This document shows, one piece after another, positions 58,570 to 60,368 of a DNA stretch of 60,368 nucleotides. The notes beneath the pieces are model-generated. The model saw only the letters and a program-made list of their open reading frames with translations. It made no database searches and was not told where the DNA came from. This DNA comes from Clostridium cibarium (GTDB lineage: Bacteria > Bacillota > Clostridia > Clostridiales > Clostridiaceae). Both the position numbers and the translations under genes were made by a program. The stretch spans positions 1 to 60,368 of the forward strand of contig NZ_JACSRA010000028.1 in the NCBI RefSeq assembly GCF_014836335.1, in the 5' to 3' direction. Positions within the stretch are counted from its first letter, which is position 1; every line of letters starts with the position of its first letter.

Positions 58570-59951
58570 TGAAAAAGTTAAAATTTAAGTCATTAACAAT
58601 AAGAATATGGATTACATTCACAAGTGCAATATTAATAATTGTAACTTGCATTTCATTACTATATCTTTTTGCTTTTAGAAAAATCGATGAAAAATCTAAA
58701 GCCCATGATTTAATGGTATCCCATAATGCAGTATTGGAAAACGATGGTTTTGTTCAACCAAATAGATTTAATGAAGTTAAAAGTCTTAAAGATAGTAAGC
58801 ATTTTATTTTAGAATTTAGGGATAATGTACCTAGGATAGCAGATATAAGTCCAGGAGGAGGATTACATCCAGTGCCACCTATAGGTGATGAAAATAGGGT
58901 TAAAGCATGGATGTGCGGATTTGCTAAAGAAGATAATATGGAGGCAGAAAAATTTAAAGAATCTTATGGCAATAGTAGTTATATATTTATAATAACTTCA
59001 ATTAAGAGAGAAGGAGCTACAAAGGCTTATGTAATATCGTATGTTCCCAATAAGCAAGATTATAGCATAGTGTATACAATACTTATAATAGGGGCTATAT
59101 TCATATTTATTGGATTTTTTATAGCAAGAGTAATTGCAAATTATATTTCGAGGCCACTTAAGGAACTTGAAGGTTATACTATGAAAATAGCTAATAAGGA
59201 TTGGAAGGATGCTATAAGAATTGAAAGTGATGATGAAATTGGCAGATTGGCTGATTCTATGAATGCTATGAGAAAAGAATTAAAACGTGCTGATGAAGAA
59301 GAAAAGATGTTCTTACAGAGTATATCTCATGATTTAAAGACACCTGTTATGGTAATTATGAGCCATGCAGATGCAATAATAGATGGTGTTTATGTAGAGT
59401 CAGTTGAAAAAACCGCTGAAATTATAAGAGATGAAGCAATTAACCTTGAAAAAAAAATTAGACAAATACTTTATCTAAATACACTTAATTATGTTATGGA
59501 AAGCAATAAGGAAGTTTCAGAAATTAATTTGAAAAATTTATTATTACATATAGTTAGTAGATTTGAAGTTGTCAATAGTAAAATAGAATGGGATTTAGAT
59601 ATAGAGGATGCAGTTATTTATGGAAATGTAGATCAAATACAAGTTTCTATTGAAAACATAATAGAAAATGGATTAAGATACGTTAAAAATATAATTGCCA
59701 TAAATTTGAAAAAGGATGAGTCTTTTGTTGTATTAGAAATATATAATGATGGACCTAATATAAATAACCAACATATAGAACATATTTTTGATAATATGTA
59801 TAAAGATAAAACAGGAAATTTTGGGCTTGGGCTAGCTATTACTAAAAAAGTTATAAATTATTATGGTGGAGAAATAAAAGCTGTAAATAGAGAAAATGGT
59901 GTAAGTTTTATAATTGAACTACCTATAGTAAAAAAAACAACTAGCATGTAA
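58569..59951 (+). CDS. Membrane sensor histidine kinase
   Basis: The 460-residue kinase has TM1 at ~12-32, an extracytoplasmic sensor (~35-165) of no recognised family, TM2 at ~165-187, HAMP (~190-240), HisKA with the phospho-acceptor in SISHDLKTPVMVIM, and an ATPase domain with N-box IENIIENGLRYV and GLGLAITKKVINYYGGEIKA. Part of the G1 box (NDGPNI) is present. It would phosphorylate the partner regulator. The signal is unknown. The ATG overlaps the regulator's stop. Confidence 0.93.
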   Translation: MKKLKFKSLTIRIWITFTSAILIIVTCISLLYLFAFRKIDEKSKAHDLMVSHNAVLENDGFVQPNRFNEVKSLKDSKHFILEFRDNVPRIADISPGGGLHPVPPIGDENRVKAWMCGFAKEDNMEAEKFKESYGNSSYIFIITSIKREGATKAYVISYVPNKQDYSIVYTILIIGAIFIFIGFFIARVIANYISRPLKELEGYTMKIANKDWKDAIRIESDDEIGRLADSMNAMRKELKRADEEEKMFLQSISHDLKTPVMVIMSHADAIIDGVYVESVEKTAEIIRDEAINLEKKIRQILYLNTLNYVMESNKEVSEINLKNLLLHIVSRFEVVNSKIEWDLDIEDAVIYGNVDQIQVSIENIIENGLRYVKNIIAINLKKDESFVVLEIYNDGPNINNQHIEHIFDNMYKDKTGNFGLGLAITKKVINYYGGEIKAVNRENGVSFIIELPIVKKTTSM

Positions 59952-59972
59952 TTATGCTGGTTGTTTTTTATA
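59932..59972 (+). terminator. Intrinsic terminator of the two-component system
   Basis: AAAAAACAACTAGCAT pairs with ATGCTGGTTGTTTTTT (59954-59969), one G-T pair, followed by T. The stem includes the last codons and the stop. Confidence 0.75.
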
Positions 59973-60248
59973 TCTTGTTAGTTGGGGTTAAATTTAAAAT
60001 GATTTATTCGTAGATAATGAATAGAATTTTAGCTTTGTACATCTGAATTTTGAATTATTTAAAGTAAAACTACACCTAGTGTGTCAGTATAAGTAATTTA
60101 GTGGAATAAAGAGAATTAAAGAGAACTATAAGAATTATTAGTAAATATGGAGACTTGATCTATAGGCCAAAGAAATATATATGTTAAGATAGAGTTCGTC
60201 CTAGGGAGACATGAAAAACGTAAATTTGAATTGATGATTCAAAAAAAG

Positions 60249-60277
60249 TTGACATGTAGTAAATAGGGTGATATGAT
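60249..60277 (+). promoter_or_regulatory. Strong promoter, probable rRNA P1/P2
   Basis: TTGACA (60249-60254), 17 bases, TATGAT (60272-60277); nearly consensus. Predicted start ~60284. The gap from 59972 to 60248 has no recognised gene or element. Confidence 0.8.
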
Positions 60278-60368
60278 AAGAAGGTCGCTTGAGGGCGATA
60301 AAGAAAATGGTCTTTGAAAATTGAACAGATATAAATAAGTTAAAAACCAGCAATTCTTTTAGAGTAAG
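60278..60368 (+). promoter_or_regulatory. rRNA operon leader (16S precursor 5' region)
   Basis: The transcript would carry a small stem (TCGC..GGCGA, 60293-60299), then TGGTCTTTGAAAATTGAACAG and AAACCAGCAATTCTTTTAGAG, the pattern found just before 16S rRNA in clostridia. It would supply the boxA-like and processing-stem strand. The 16S gene itself begins beyond the window end. Confidence 0.7.

Noticed and set aside
1..60368. CRISPR arrays, prophage modules, complete insertion sequences
   Set aside because: No regularly spaced repeats, phage structural genes or transposase genes were found; only the intron end is a mobile element.

Overview
The window is AT-rich DNA from a spore-forming, flagellated, anaerobic Firmicute, most likely Clostridium sensu stricto (C. 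butyricum/C. beijerinckii-like). The evidence is the AGGAGG ribosome sites and strong A/T codon bias, spore-type SpoIID and LysM proteins, a flagellin behind a sigma-28-type promoter, the Fe-S scaffold/GGGtGRT pair, a CYP152 peroxygenase like the one known from C. acetobutylicum, and a CLI_3235-type clostridial peptide-maturation cluster. The species assignment is inference.

Layout. 1-2.6 kb: the 3' end of a group II intron, a flagellin, endonuclease IV, a tiny lysine-rich protein and a CBS protein. 2.9-10.7 kb: clpS-clpA, a DUF1905 protein, a YhhN membrane protein, a HIT protein, a secreted alpha-amylase with two CBM26-like modules, and a MarR regulator. 10.8-23.9 kb: a chemoreceptor, a TtcA-like PP-loop enzyme, small proteins, a PAS-GGDEF-EAL enzyme, a tryptophan T-box with trpP, a polysaccharide deacetylase, a second GGDEF-EAL gene broken by frameshifts, a prealbumin-like protein, dUTPase, a Fur-box-preceded ZIP transporter and mltG. 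24-35 kb: CYP152 P450, EFR1 ferredoxin, an acyltransferase, a glycerate module (gntP, glycerate kinase, CdaR), a ROK regulator with a small TauE/SafE protein, and LysM and SpoIID/PG-binding proteins. 35-40.7 kb: an exported protein, two tandem 412-residue proteasome-like proteins, tRNA-Leu(CAA), and the Fe-S scaffold/GGGtGRT operon with a 5' stem-loop. 40.7-47.3 kb: small metabolic and resistance-like genes (DUF1878, MerR-TipAS, flavodoxin, NTF2-like, two GNATs, P-loop kinase, Vat/CatB-like acetyltransferase) and a gutted homocysteine methyltransferase.

47.6-52.8 kb is the most notable region: a RiPP cluster with a radical SAM maturase (CcpM type), a TIGR04066-type protein, an acyl-carrier-related protein, two 56-residue precursors with a CxCxCxCxC core on a tandem duplication, and a subtilisin-like protease whose C-terminal half resembles the TIGR04066-type protein. 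It is followed at 53.1-53.8 kb by a helical (possibly TPR-like) protein translationally coupled to a 17-residue hydrophobic peptide, possibly a signalling pair. 54-60 kb: gene remnants, a KimA-like potassium permease, a DUF4825 lipoprotein, a nitroreductase and an OmpR-type two-component system. The window ends in the promoter and leader of what looks like an rRNA operon.

Gene decay is frequent: at least three genes survive only as frameshifted or internally deleted remnants. All family names come from recognising motifs by eye; no search was run.
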